From the NCBI RefSeq assembly GCF_001280015.1, contig NZ_LGDV01000194.1:1-64000 (forward strand): a DNA stretch of 64,000 nucleotides. The letters are read 5' to 3'. The number at the start of each line of letters is the position of its first letter. The stretch's first letter is position 1. This document shows positions 34,991 to 43,041 of the stretch, one piece after another. Source of the stretch: Streptomyces sp. MMG1121. GTDB lineage: Bacteria; Actinomycetota; Actinomycetes; Streptomycetales; Streptomycetaceae. The position numbers were made by a program, and so were the translations under genes. The notes beneath the pieces were generated by a model. The model searched no databases. It worked only from the letters and a program-made list of their open reading frames with translations, and was not told the origin of the DNA.

Positions 34991-35668
34991 CTATGGGTTG
35001 CTGTCGGTGACCAGCTTCAACAAGCCCATAATGTCTGTTAGGTCGGGGATCACGACGTGGGCACCTGTCGCGCGCAGTTCCTCGGCGGAGCTCCGTCCCG
35101 TGGCGACGGCGATGATGCGGACGCCGGTGGCGAGACCGCCCTCGACGTCGGCGGGGGTGTCGCCGATAAGAACCGCGTCTGGGGCCGCAACGGATGCGCG
35201 GGTGAGCGCCATTTTCACGAGTCCTGGCCGAAGATCGGCGTCCTCGCCGTAGGCGCCGCCGTCCCAGTGGATGTGGGTGTCCAGGCCAAAGACGTTGAGC
35301 TTGATCTCGGCGACCGCGCGTACGTTTCCGGTGACGACGGTCTGTCGGAGTCCGGCGGCGGCGAGCGCGTCGAGGGCGGCTGCGGCGCCGGGCAGTGCGT
35401 GACCTTGCTCGCGTAGTTCGCCAGCGTGCCGGATGTGCTGGGCCGTGAGTGCCGCCGCGAACCGCTCGAAGTCGGCTCGGTCGGTGGTGAGGCCGTGGAG
35501 CTTGGCGGTCTCCCGGAAGATGACGGCTTCGGTGATCCCGTCGATCTTGGCTTGTTGGCGCATCGCTTGACCGGTCACTTCCTCGAAGGCCGCGGCGGAC
35601 AGCCTGCGTCCGACGCCGCGCGTGTCGATGAGTGTGTGGTCGATGTCCCACAAGACAAGCTGTGGCAT
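34991..35668 (-). CDS. HAD-family hydrolase (phosphatase-like)
   Basis: A 225-residue haloacid-dehalogenase-fold enzyme. Motif I is LVLWDIDHTLIDTRG (nucleophile Asp and acid/base Asp, residues ~8-10). Motif II is QTVVTGNVRAVAEIKLNVFG (T-G-N), and the Mg-binding motif IV is DAVLIGDTPADVEGG. The cap domain lies between motifs I and II, as in phosphoglycolate-phosphatase-like members. ATG 35668 has GAAAGGG upstream. It is transcribed divergently from the XRE regulator across a 114-base gap; such HAD-regulator neighbours are common in Streptomyces. The substrate is unknown. Confidence 0.9.
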   Translation of the reverse strand: MPQLVLWDIDHTLIDTRGVGRRLSAAAFEEVTGQAMRQQAKIDGITEAVIFRETAKLHGLTTDRADFERFAAALTAQHIRHAGELREQGHALPGAAAALDALAAAGLRQTVVTGNVRAVAEIKLNVFGLDTHIHWDGGAYGEDADLRPGLVKMALTRASVAAPDAVLIGDTPADVEGGLATGVRIIAVATGRSSAEELRATGAHVVIPDLTDIMGLLKLVTDSNP

Positions 35669-35724
35669 GCGACGAGCCCTTTCGAACTGGACGTCCAAGC
35701 AGTTGCGCTGAGTCCCCAATCGTT

Positions 35725-35739
35725 GCGGAAAGTGTCCGC
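35725..35739. promoter_or_regulatory. Inverted repeat in the divergent HAD/XRE promoter region
   Basis: GCGGA-N5-TCCGC lies midway between the two divergent starts (35668 and 35783). A symmetric site in this place is a reasonable operator for the adjacent XRE protein, but five-base arms can arise by chance in GC-rich DNA. Confidence 0.35.
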
Positions 35740-35782
35740 GACGCGGAAGACAGCCCTACCCTGACGAAATACGGGAGGCCCG

Positions 35783-36994
35783 ATGGTCGATTCACCGAAG
35801 CTGCCCATCGGGCGGCAGGTCAGGCACTACAGGCGCAAGAACGGTAACCGCTCGCAGGCCGCCATCGCAGGCCTGTGCGGGATCACCGAGCGATACCTGT
35901 CCCTGATCGAAACCGGGAAGAAGACACCGTCGCCCGATGTGTTGGCCCGACTCGCGCGTGAGCTAGGCGTGCCGATGTCGGCGCTGCTCTCGGATGAGCC
36001 TCACCCCGAGTCCGGCGTCTCACTGAGCACCGTGCCCGACATTGCTCGTGCCTTGATGGGGTACACGGGAGTCCGGGCCGGCGCCGCCGTGACTCCGGCG
36101 GAACTCCGGGACCGCGTTGAAGAAGCCTGGAGGACCTGGCAGACCAGCGAGGAGCGATTCAGCGAAGTCGAGCAGGTGCTCCCGCAGTTGATCGCTGACG
36201 TAGAGTGCGCCGTCCGCGCATATCGCACAGGAGAGGAATCCAGGGCCCGCCGCGAAGTGCTGCGTACTTCGGCGGACTTGTACGGCCTGCTGCGGTCGTA
36301 TTGCCGGCGCACGGGACGCCTCGACCTTGCGCTCATGGTTGCGGACCGCGCTCGCCGCGCCGCGGAGGACGCGGACGACCCGATCCGCCTGGCCGCGGCA
36401 CACTGGAATTTCGGGCACTGCCTGCTCTCCCAGGAGGGCGGTGCCGATGAAGCGGGGGAGATCGCCGAGGCGGCTGTCCAGCAACTCCAGGATGTTCCGG
36501 ACAGTGATGAGAAGGCGGCCATGCAGGGCGCCCTGGAACTCGTATGTGTGGTGGCTGATGCTCAGAGCAGGCGGTGGTGGCATGCCCGCCAGCGGCTGGA
36601 GGAGCAGGCGGCTCCCTTGGCACAGCGAGCGGGTGAGGCCAACATCCAGTGGACGGTGTTCGGGCCTACGAACATTCATCTGCACGCGCTGAGCATCGAG
36701 ATGCTGGCAGGGGAGGGCGCTGAAGGACTTCGCCTGGCCGACGAGGTAGACATCTCCCGCCTGCCGAGCAGGGAACGGCAGTTCACGTTCACCCTGGAAG
36801 TGGCGCGCTGTTATGACCTGCGGCGCGATGACGCCGCGGTCCTCGTCCACCTTCTGGACTTGGAGAAGCTGAGTCCGCAGGACATGGTGCGCAGCAAGTT
36901 GGCCACCGACATGGTGTTGGGCCTGCTCGATCGTGTTCGTCCCACGTACCGCCGCCAGACCCTGGGGCTGGCGGAGCGCCTCGGGGTTGTCTGA
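35783..36994 (+). CDS. XRE-family transcriptional regulator with TPR-like C-terminus
   Basis: A 403-residue protein. An N-terminal HTH_3 domain (GRQVRHYRRKNGNRSQAAIA, then GITERYLSLIETGKKTPSPD) binds DNA. Residues ~150-400 are repeated helices (ALMVADRARRAAEDADDPIR, AAHWNFGHCLLSQEGGADEA) of TPR type, used by Streptomyces XRE proteins to sense peptides or partners. A strong GGGAGG site precedes ATG 35783. It is divergent from the HAD gene, and the next three genes run the same way, so it may control them. Confidence 0.88.
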   Translation: MVDSPKLPIGRQVRHYRRKNGNRSQAAIAGLCGITERYLSLIETGKKTPSPDVLARLARELGVPMSALLSDEPHPESGVSLSTVPDIARALMGYTGVRAGAAVTPAELRDRVEEAWRTWQTSEERFSEVEQVLPQLIADVECAVRAYRTGEESRARREVLRTSADLYGLLRSYCRRTGRLDLALMVADRARRAAEDADDPIRLAAAHWNFGHCLLSQEGGADEAGEIAEAAVQQLQDVPDSDEKAAMQGALELVCVVADAQSRRWWHARQRLEEQAAPLAQRAGEANIQWTVFGPTNIHLHALSIEMLAGEGAEGLRLADEVDISRLPSRERQFTFTLEVARCYDLRRDDAAVLVHLLDLEKLSPQDMVRSKLATDMVLGLLDRVRPTYRRQTLGLAERLGVV

Positions 36995-37077
36995 CCCGAA
37001 CCGGGAGTTCCCCCGAACTCACGGTTCGGGTAACCGCGTTCTCCAGGTCCTACCGTCTCGGCAACAGTGGCGACGAG

Positions 37078-37467
37078 ATGGGGCGCACCGTGACGACAGA
37101 GCGTTCGTGCATCCTTCCTTGCCTGCCTGACCTGGCGCGGGAGGGATGGGAGGCGATCCGGGTCGACCGTTACTACGGTCTGCAGGCTCTGGCTCGGATG
37201 CACACTCCCGGAGCTGTGGCGATCGACCCGTCCACCATGCCGAGCGTGTGCTTCTTCGTTCAGGCCGGTTCGGCAGCGAAATGGCCGCAGGCACCAGCGA
37301 TCAGCGTGATGACGTACTTCGAGCTGCCACCGGCTGCGCGGCAGACGCCGCCGGGAACGTACTGGCTTGTGCCGCCACGGGGCGGCACCCTCCGGCTGAC
37401 CGACGAAGGCGCCCTGTTCATCGCACTCACCGAGGTCATCCCCGATTGGGCAGAGGCAGCATCGTGA
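37078..37467 (+). CDS. Hypothetical protein, coupled to downstream gene
   Basis: A 129-residue protein, family not recognised. It has a mixed alpha/beta composition: REGWEAIRVDRYYGLQALAR, later GTYWLVPPRGGTLRLTDEG. The second half suggests a small beta sheet with a PGTYWLVPP turn like that of nucleotide-polymerase/primase-associated Streptomyces proteins, but this is weak. Starts ATG 37078 and GTG 37090 are both possible. Its stop overlaps the GTG of the next gene, so the two are co-translated. No signal peptide. Confidence 0.75.
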   Translation: MGRTVTTERSCILPCLPDLAREGWEAIRVDRYYGLQALARMHTPGAVAIDPSTMPSVCFFVQAGSAAKWPQAPAISVMTYFELPPAARQTPPGTYWLVPPRGGTLRLTDEGALFIALTEVIPDWAEAAS

Positions 37468-38420
37468 CCAGAAGCGCGTCAATGAAGGTCAGAGAGGTCG
37501 TGTCGGCGTCAGCCGGTGAGGCCCGGGAGGACTTGGGCCGGAATCGTGTTCCCTCGAAGGGCGAGGGGTTACTCGACGTGGAGAACTGGCTGTTGCCGGC
37601 GGCCGTGTCGGACGCCGACCGGGTTCGCACCGAGTGGGAAACGCAAGGGGCAGCCGTACTGCGATGCGGCACTCGGTTCTGCGCGATCTGCGTTCCGTTG
37701 GACGTGGCTGAGGCTGCCGCGGGTTGCACCACTCCGGACGAGGTGGACGCCTACCTGGCGGGGGCACTGCTCCGGGCGCCGGTCATCCGGTCCCAACTCG
37801 GGCAGTGGCTGTTCGTCCTGTGCGAGCCGGACACGGTCAAGGACTGGAAGGTACCGGGCACGGAGTGCCTGGGGGACGGACACCTGTTGGGAGTGCCTCG
37901 GCCGGACATGGTCGGGCTCCCAGGCCGTACCACCTCGTGCTGGGCAGTGCCGATGCGCGAGCTGGGGGCTCTGGGGAGCGGAAAGGCGGTGTCGCAACTC
38001 GTCTCCTATGGCCGCTACCGGATGTCGGACACGGTCCCGAACCCGCAGCACTCTTTGAGCGGGCCCCCGCGCCTCGATCTGGACCGCGTCCGCCAGGTAC
38101 GGGACGAAATCCTGCACCTGACACGCGACCTGCCGGAACAGGTGCCACGGCGAGCACAATTGGAACCGGCGATCACAGAGCTGGAGACGTACCTGGAGGA
38201 CCTGGCCCGCTGGATCGAGCCGGTCATCGCGGAGGCGAACCCCGCTGATCGGCAGACAGTGCGGTGGCTTCTCGGCCGGGTGCGACAGCTCCTGTCTTCC
38301 GAACCGCCGTCCACTGATCGGGAGGCCGCCACACAGGCCGAAGATCTGGCGCTGTCCTGCCGTGCGCTCCAGGGGGTTTATGAGCGTCACAGCTGCCAAT
38401 GGCGAGGTGTGATCCGGTGA
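37464..38420 (+). CDS. DUF6415-like hypothetical protein with N-terminal primase-associated-like part
   Basis: A 318-residue protein. The first ~190 residues (LLDVENWLLPAAVSDADRVR, RFCAICVPLDVAEAAAGCTT, GRTTSCWAVPMRELG) resemble the non-catalytic primase/polymerase-like domains found in Streptomyces regulatory clusters. The last ~110 are helical (VRQVRDEILHLTRDLPEQVP, EPAITELETYLEDLARWIEP) like DUF6415. Starts and stops overlap both neighbours (GTGA at 37464 and 38417), marking one translational unit with the preceding hypothetical and the ATP-binding protein. Function unknown. Confidence 0.75.
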   Translation: MTRSASMKVREVVSASAGEAREDLGRNRVPSKGEGLLDVENWLLPAAVSDADRVRTEWETQGAAVLRCGTRFCAICVPLDVAEAAAGCTTPDEVDAYLAGALLRAPVIRSQLGQWLFVLCEPDTVKDWKVPGTECLGDGHLLGVPRPDMVGLPGRTTSCWAVPMRELGALGSGKAVSQLVSYGRYRMSDTVPNPQHSLSGPPRLDLDRVRQVRDEILHLTRDLPEQVPRRAQLEPAITELETYLEDLARWIEPVIAEANPADRQTVRWLLGRVRQLLSSEPPSTDREAATQAEDLALSCRALQGVYERHSCQWRGVIR

Positions 38421-38992
38421 CTGACACGTTGCCGCGGCGCAAGTCTGACTGTGCCCCGCGTTGGCGAGCAATGGTGGCTGAGGACGGGGCGACAGTGATG
38501 TCAGCTTGCTTCCCGCGGGTGGGCGCGTCAGTGCCCATCGCACGGCGGCTGGTCCGTGAGGCCGTGGTGGACTGGGACTTGCCAGACGTGGCGGACGCGG
38601 CCGAGCTGGTCGTTTCGGAGCTGGCCTCCAACGCCGTCCGGCATGCGCGCCATTGGGGGTTCAGGCTGACGATTCGGCGTCTTGCTCACGGGGGCGTAAG
38701 GGTTGCCGTGACCGACAAGAGCCGGGTGCTGCCGGTGATCGGTATCTCGTGCGCTGAGAACGTCACCGGCCGGGGCTTGGCGCTCGTCGACGCCGTTTCG
38801 CAGGAGTGGGGGATCGTCCGCCTTCCCTGGGGCAAACGTGTCTGGGCCGACGTCGCGACGTCCGACGTTCTCGCCGACTTCGGCCCCGCCCCCGAGATGC
38901 GCGTGTTCGCCACCCCGACAGCGCAGATCATCTACGTGCTCATCGTGGTGGCGCTCGCAGCCTGGCTCGGCGTACTGATCGCCGGCGGGTAG
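38417..38992 (+). CDS. RsbW-like ATP-binding protein with C-terminal membrane anchor
   Basis: A 191-residue protein with a GHKL/HATPase_c_2 fold. The N box ELVVSELASNAVRHARH binds ATP-Mg, and GRGLALVDAVSQEWGI is the G2-like box. Such anti-sigma-factor-like proteins are abundant in Streptomyces. Unusually, it ends in a hydrophobic helix (AQIIYVLIVVALAAWLGVLI), so it is likely tethered to the membrane. It starts by GTGA overlap with the previous gene. It may antagonise an unlinked sigma factor or act as a phosphatase-like partner. Confidence 0.87.
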   Translation: MTDTLPRRKSDCAPRWRAMVAEDGATVMSACFPRVGASVPIARRLVREAVVDWDLPDVADAAELVVSELASNAVRHARHWGFRLTIRRLAHGGVRVAVTDKSRVLPVIGISCAENVTGRGLALVDAVSQEWGIVRLPWGKRVWADVATSDVLADFGPAPEMRVFATPTAQIIYVLIVVALAAWLGVLIAGG

Positions 38993-38997
38993 CGGCG

Positions 38998-39141
38998 GTG
39001 AGTCGGACCGGTTCAGAAGTGCAGGCTGCACGCTTCAACCACCTGAGCGCCGGCTGCCTCGCCGAAACCGAGGCCGGGGTCGGCGGCACTTTCTGGCGAG
39101 TCACCTCGACAGCGTCTTGTCTCGGTGGTCTCTATCAATGA
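38998..39141 (+). CDS. Possible Ser/Thr/Cys-rich small peptide (candidate RiPP precursor)
   Basis: A 47-residue frame from GTG 38998, five bases after the stop of the ATP-binding gene. The second half is rich in Gly, Ser, Thr and Cys (GGTFWRVTSTASCLGGLYQ), following an AETEAGV stretch that could be a leader boundary. About two-thirds of codons end in G/C, lower than in the certain genes nearby, and the ribosome site is weak, so it may be a chance frame. I list it because the next genes are an APH-like kinase, an LDH-fold dehydrogenase and an HprK-like protein, types of enzyme used in some peptide natural-product pathways. Confidence 0.3.
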   Translation: MSRTGSEVQAARFNHLSAGCLAETEAGVGGTFWRVTSTASCLGGLYQ

Positions 39142-39296
39142 CGCCGGACTGGATTCCGGCCCGCACTGATGGCTGGACCGGACAGGAAGCCTGGGGGTGT
39201 AGCCGGCACACCACCGTCCCGCCCCTGACCGGGGACCATGTACGCGCTCCATGACCCGCGTCCCGTCCGCGCACTGCCCGGGACGACCCACCGACC

Positions 39297-39329
39297 CCTC
39301 CCTCCTCGTTACCCCGTTGGGGAGGGAGG
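39297..39329. promoter_or_regulatory. Stem-loop in the leader before the kinase gene
   Basis: A nine-base perfect arms repeat (CCTCCCTCC and GGAGGGAGG, 15-base loop) lies 59 bases before the kinase start. It could end upstream transcripts or form a leader structure. The 395-base gap from 38993 to 39387 otherwise holds only the small peptide frame and the kinase ribosome site (AGGAGG). Confidence 0.4.
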
Positions 39330-39387
39330 CCCGCTCTCCGACTGGAGTGCGGCCCCGCACGGATAGACGCAGCCATAGGAGGCGTCC

Positions 39388-40608
39388 GTGACCATCAACA
39401 CCGTTGCCTGCCCGTCCCTTCGCCTCGCGCCGCCCCGCGTCGCGGACGTCTTCGTGCACGAGGCCGCGCGGATCCATCGAGCCGCCGCCGAGATATGGCC
39501 CGGCGAGCCCGTATGTCTGCAGAGGCACATCCCCAGCGTCACCGGCTACGTGCACCGCGCCCGCGTCGGCGAGCGCACGTTGTACGCGAAGACATCGCTG
39601 CTCGGCGTTTCCCTGGTGTCGCTGCTGCGTGGGGTGTACGGCCCCTGGCACGAAGTGCAGCGAGCTCAGCGTGCGTACGAGGAGCAGCCGAACGGGCTGC
39701 TCCAGCGCGAGGCCGCGCAGTTGCGGCTGCTGACCGAGCTGGGCGGCCCGAGGGTCTGTCCGCTGGTCGGGCTGAGCAGCGGCGTGATCTTCACCGAACC
39801 AGCGCCTGGCCTGACGTTGGGCGAGCTGCTTTTGGAACGGCCAGGTGACACCCGGGTTCTGCTCGACCGTACCTTCGCCGAGCTGCGACCGCTGCACCGC
39901 CCAGGTGCCGTCCGCCGGCTGCCGACCGCCAGCGTGATCGAGGAGCGAAGCATCCCGGGCACGTTCCTCCGCAAGTTCAACGGCTTGTCCGGGACGCTCT
40001 ACGCCGACCGGCTCGATTCGGAGCGATGCGAGGCTGAGCAGCGACAGGAGGTCCTACGACTGGTCCATCGTTCCGTGAGTCGTCTACGACGACTACGTAT
40101 GCGCCTGCCCTCGGCGGACGGCACGTCCCTCGCCTACGGGGACCTCAAGCCTGATCACGTGGTATTCCCGTATGGCGCCGATGGGCGGCCCATGTTCCTG
40201 GATCCGGGGCTGCTGCGGGCGAGCCGCATGGTAGACATCGCGAAGCTGATCAGCCGTACGGTGCTGACCCTCGCTGCCCGCCGACCGGGAGCGCCGACTG
40301 CGCATCAAGTGCTGTACGGCCTGGATGACTTCGTGAAGTCGCAGGTCTCGATGCTGTCCGGCAGGGACCGGCGCCTCTGGCTGCAGAACCTGATGACGCT
40401 GTGGCCGATGGACACCGTGAACATCATGACCACGTATCTGTCCGCGCCCTCGGCGCTGCCTCTGCCCCGTGTCGGTGCGGCGCTGATCGGCCGGGCTGTG
40501 CCGGTCTTCTCGATGGTGGAGTCGATAAGTGCCGACCTGGAGAGCGGCACGGCAGTGTGCGGCACATGGGAAGGCGCCCTGGACGCTGCCCTGGCGGTGG
40601 CCTCATGA
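39388..40608 (+). CDS. APH/kinase-fold phosphotransferase
   Basis: A 406-residue protein. The C-terminal half has the catalytic loop LAYGDLKPDHVVF and metal-binding MFLDPGLLRAS, as in aminoglycoside-phosphotransferase/choline-kinase-like enzymes. The N-terminal lobe has YAKTSLLGVSLV, which may carry the ATP lysine. A perfect AGGAGG precedes GTG 39388. It is the first of three coupled genes (ATGA at 40605, GTGA at 41528). Its substrate is unknown. APH-fold kinases phosphorylate antibiotics, small molecules or, in several RiPP classes, Ser/Thr of a precursor peptide. Confidence 0.82.
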   Translation: MTINTVACPSLRLAPPRVADVFVHEAARIHRAAAEIWPGEPVCLQRHIPSVTGYVHRARVGERTLYAKTSLLGVSLVSLLRGVYGPWHEVQRAQRAYEEQPNGLLQREAAQLRLLTELGGPRVCPLVGLSSGVIFTEPAPGLTLGELLLERPGDTRVLLDRTFAELRPLHRPGAVRRLPTASVIEERSIPGTFLRKFNGLSGTLYADRLDSERCEAEQRQEVLRLVHRSVSRLRRLRMRLPSADGTSLAYGDLKPDHVVFPYGADGRPMFLDPGLLRASRMVDIAKLISRTVLTLAARRPGAPTAHQVLYGLDDFVKSQVSMLSGRDRRLWLQNLMTLWPMDTVNIMTTYLSAPSALPLPRVGAALIGRAVPVFSMVESISADLESGTAVCGTWEGALDAALAVAS

Positions 40609-41531
40609 AGCGACCGGGCCTGCGCATCGGCGTGGTTGGCGCCGGGGCGGTCGGTCAAGCCGTCGGCGCGACGTTGATCCTCGCTGGGCTGTGTGACCAG
40701 CTGCTCATCTCTTCCCGTGTGGTCGAGCAAGCCGCGGCGCTGGCGGCAGACCTGGACGACATGCGCTCGGCGATCGGTTCGCCGGTCGTCCCGTACGCCA
40801 TCGAGGTGCCCCGGCTGTGGGACTGCGACGCCGTCGTGATCGCCGTACGGGCTCAGTTCACGAACCCGCGCAGCAGCGACATCCGTATGGGCGGCCTGCA
40901 CGCCAATGCGCGTGTGATCACCGGGCTGGCCCGCGAGCTGAGCCACTACACCGGCACGGTGCTGATGGTCACCAACCCGGTGGATCTCATGACGAGGTTG
41001 TTCGCCGAGCAGTCAGGATGCCCGCGAGTGTTCGGGATCGGCTCCAGCCTCGACACCGCCCGCTACCGGCACACCCTTGCCCGGCTCATGGACGTGCCCG
41101 TGGACGCGGTTCAGGGGCACGTCATCGGCGAGCACGGGGACAACGCCGTGGTGTGCGTCTCCTCCACCACCGTCCACGGCAGGCCGGTCACCGTCCCGGT
41201 CGAGCAGATACGGGAGGAACTCGCGCGGCGGCCGGGCCGGATCAACGCCGGCATCGGCCGCACCCGGTCCGGGCCTGCCGGGGCCGTGGTGTCCGCACTG
41301 CGCCTGGCCCTCGGCCTTACCGACGGGCTGGTCGAACTGTCCACCTTGCACGGGGGCGGCTACCTCGGTGTCCCGCTCCGGTTCTCCGTCGGCCTGCCGC
41401 GGCCGTGCATGCCGTCATTGGACGAGGACGAGCAGCGGCAGCTGCACCTCGCCCGCAACAAACTTCGCACCGCCTACCAGGCCGTGTGCGACGCCCTGTC
41501 CAACTGCTCTCCATCAGTGAGGAATCCGTGA
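40605..41531 (+). CDS. Lactate/malate-dehydrogenase-fold oxidoreductase
   Basis: A 308-residue protein. The Rossmann start IGVVGAGAVGQAVGATLILA binds NAD(H). VLMVTNPVDLMTRLFAEQSG, FGIGSSLDTARYRHTL and GHVIGEHGDNAVV (with the catalytic His) are the LDH/MDH signatures, including the substrate-binding Arg region. The mobile-loop region is shorter than in housekeeping MDH. Translation is coupled on both sides, to the kinase and to the HprK-like gene. That is odd for a central-metabolism enzyme and points to a dedicated 2-hydroxy/2-keto acid or a peptide-tailoring reduction. Confidence 0.88.
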   Translation: MKRPGLRIGVVGAGAVGQAVGATLILAGLCDQLLISSRVVEQAAALAADLDDMRSAIGSPVVPYAIEVPRLWDCDAVVIAVRAQFTNPRSSDIRMGGLHANARVITGLARELSHYTGTVLMVTNPVDLMTRLFAEQSGCPRVFGIGSSLDTARYRHTLARLMDVPVDAVQGHVIGEHGDNAVVCVSSTTVHGRPVTVPVEQIREELARRPGRINAGIGRTRSGPAGAVVSALRLALGLTDGLVELSTLHGGGYLGVPLRFSVGLPRPCMPSLDEDEQRQLHLARNKLRTAYQAVCDALSNCSPSVRNP

Positions 41532-42664
41532 CCAGCTACGCCACCCGACTGCAAGCCGCCGAAGCGGCCGTGACCGTCCTGTCCGCCGACAAAGCTGTCA
41601 CCGACTGGTCCACCCGGTACTTCGGACCGTGGTGGAACGCGGTCGACGCGAAGCCCGAGAGCGTCTGCGAGGGGCCGCTCGTGGTCGCCGAGGTCGACGA
41701 AGACGCCTACGGCGAGGCGTCCCTGGCGGTCACCCAGGCTCCGCACACGAGCACTACCTACGCCAAGGCCCAGACTCTGGTAGCCCGGGACGCCGCGGCC
41801 GGCGCCGTCAGGGCCGTCTCCCCGGGGGAACTGCTGGCCTACCGGTCCGAGCCCGCCTCGGGGACGCTGACGATCTATGGCTGCGACACCGAGACGGTGG
41901 CAACGGCCACGGCTCGCCTGGCCCGGGAGATGGTGCGCGGCGTACTGCTGCGGGCCGGCTGGTGCGTGCTGCACGCTTCGGCAGTCGTCCAGGGCGGCCG
42001 CGTGGCCCTGACATTCGGCAGGAAGGGTGCGGGCAAGACCACCACCGCGCTGGCACTGGCCGCACGGCACGGGTGGGGGCTGCTGGCCAACGACCGCGTG
42101 TTCGTCCGCCCCGACGACCGCGACGGAGTGGACGTTCTGCCATGGCCGTCGGCCGCCGCCATCGGCCTCGGGCTGCTCGACGCCCTCAACTGGTTCGACA
42201 TGGTGCGGGAGAGGCTGCAGGCCGGCGAGGCCCTGCACCCCACACAGGACCCGCGCGTGAGCCGAGCACTCCTCGCGGGTGCCCGGACGCCATTGTGGGA
42301 CGGCGGGAAAGAGCTGAAGGCCCAGGTCTTCCCCGACCAGTTCGGCAGCTGGTTCAACATTCCGCTGGCCGCCGGGGGAGAGGCTGCCGCCCTTCTCTTC
42401 CCGCACATCCTCGCCGGGGCTGCTCCCGCCGCGAAGGGAGAGGCCCGAGGCCTGGACGACAGCGACTTCATGAGCGGGGCGACCGAAGACCGCTACCCGG
42501 ACGTCTTCGACCTGGTCCGTGTCGACGGAGGCGGCAGCGAGGAATCTCGGCACGAGGTCGCGCACAGACTGGCGGCGCTGCCGCACCACGCCATGGTCCT
42601 CGGGCATGACGTCGCTGCCAATGCAGACCTCCTCGCCAAGCTCGTCGACCTGCCATCGCTCTGA
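41528..42664 (+). CDS. HPr-kinase-like P-loop protein
   Basis: A 378-residue protein. A P-loop in VALTFGRKGAGKTTTALALA near residue 164, with the preceding CVLHASAVVQGG and the following LLANDRVFVRPDD, matches the HprK-related family. These kinases work on proteins or peptides; some take part in lasso-peptide and other RiPP pathways. It lacks the full HPr-kinase signature after the second Asp, so the protein substrate cannot be named. It ends the three-gene unit and is followed 23 bases later by a perfect terminator hairpin. Confidence 0.82.
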   Translation: MTSYATRLQAAEAAVTVLSADKAVTDWSTRYFGPWWNAVDAKPESVCEGPLVVAEVDEDAYGEASLAVTQAPHTSTTYAKAQTLVARDAAAGAVRAVSPGELLAYRSEPASGTLTIYGCDTETVATATARLAREMVRGVLLRAGWCVLHASAVVQGGRVALTFGRKGAGKTTTALALAARHGWGLLANDRVFVRPDDRDGVDVLPWPSAAAIGLGLLDALNWFDMVRERLQAGEALHPTQDPRVSRALLAGARTPLWDGGKELKAQVFPDQFGSWFNIPLAAGGEAAALLFPHILAGAAPAAKGEARGLDDSDFMSGATEDRYPDVFDLVRVDGGGSEESRHEVAHRLAALPHHAMVLGHDVAANADLLAKLVDLPSL

Positions 42665-42686
42665 ACCGACCCAGCCCCACCTCTGT

Positions 42687-42713
42687 CGCCCCGGCCATGC
42701 CTCGGCCGGGGCG
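42687..42713 (+). terminator. Terminator hairpin after the kinase-dehydrogenase-HprK unit
   Basis: A perfect 10-base stem (CGCCCCGGCC / GGCCGGGGCG, loop ATGCCTC), 23 bases after the HprK-like stop. No T-run. Confidence 0.78.
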
Positions 42714-42882
42714 ATTCCGGTTCTGCTTTCCGGGAATGAGTCAGGACCGCTCAGAGGCTCCAGCACCCCCGCTTGGGCCGTCGTCGAAGTACTCGAAAGA
42801 CCTGGTGAGAGGGGTATTCCGCTCTTCGGAGGACCACGGTGTGGTGGTCGCGACACAGTCGCGATCACCGGGAGGTTCTGCC

Positions 42883-43041
42883 GTGGCGCCGATTCTATTC
42901 ACCGCTGTGCTGCTGCTGCCGTTTGCGACGGCAGCAGGCCCGTTCGCGCTGCGGGAAGCGCGTGACTGCGCCCGCCCGGGCCCTGGCCGTCACCGCCGCG
43001 TCATGCGCGGGCGTCACGCGGCCCGGGGAGGACGGCGATGA
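42883..43041 (+). CDS. Tiny membrane peptide coupled to an ATP-binding protein
   Basis: A 52-residue protein from GTG 42883, which has a strong GGGAGG site eight bases upstream. The N-terminal half is a hydrophobic helix (ILFTAVLLLPFATAAGPFAL) and the C-terminal half is very basic (RRVMRGRHAARGGRR). Its stop overlaps the ATG of the RsbW-like gene (ATGA at 43038), so it is translated ahead of it. A single-pass peptide with a basic tail could anchor or regulate the acidic partner, or merely serve as a leader for coupling. No family known. Confidence 0.62.
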   Translation: MAPILFTAVLLLPFATAAGPFALREARDCARPGPGRHRRVMRGRHAARGGRR

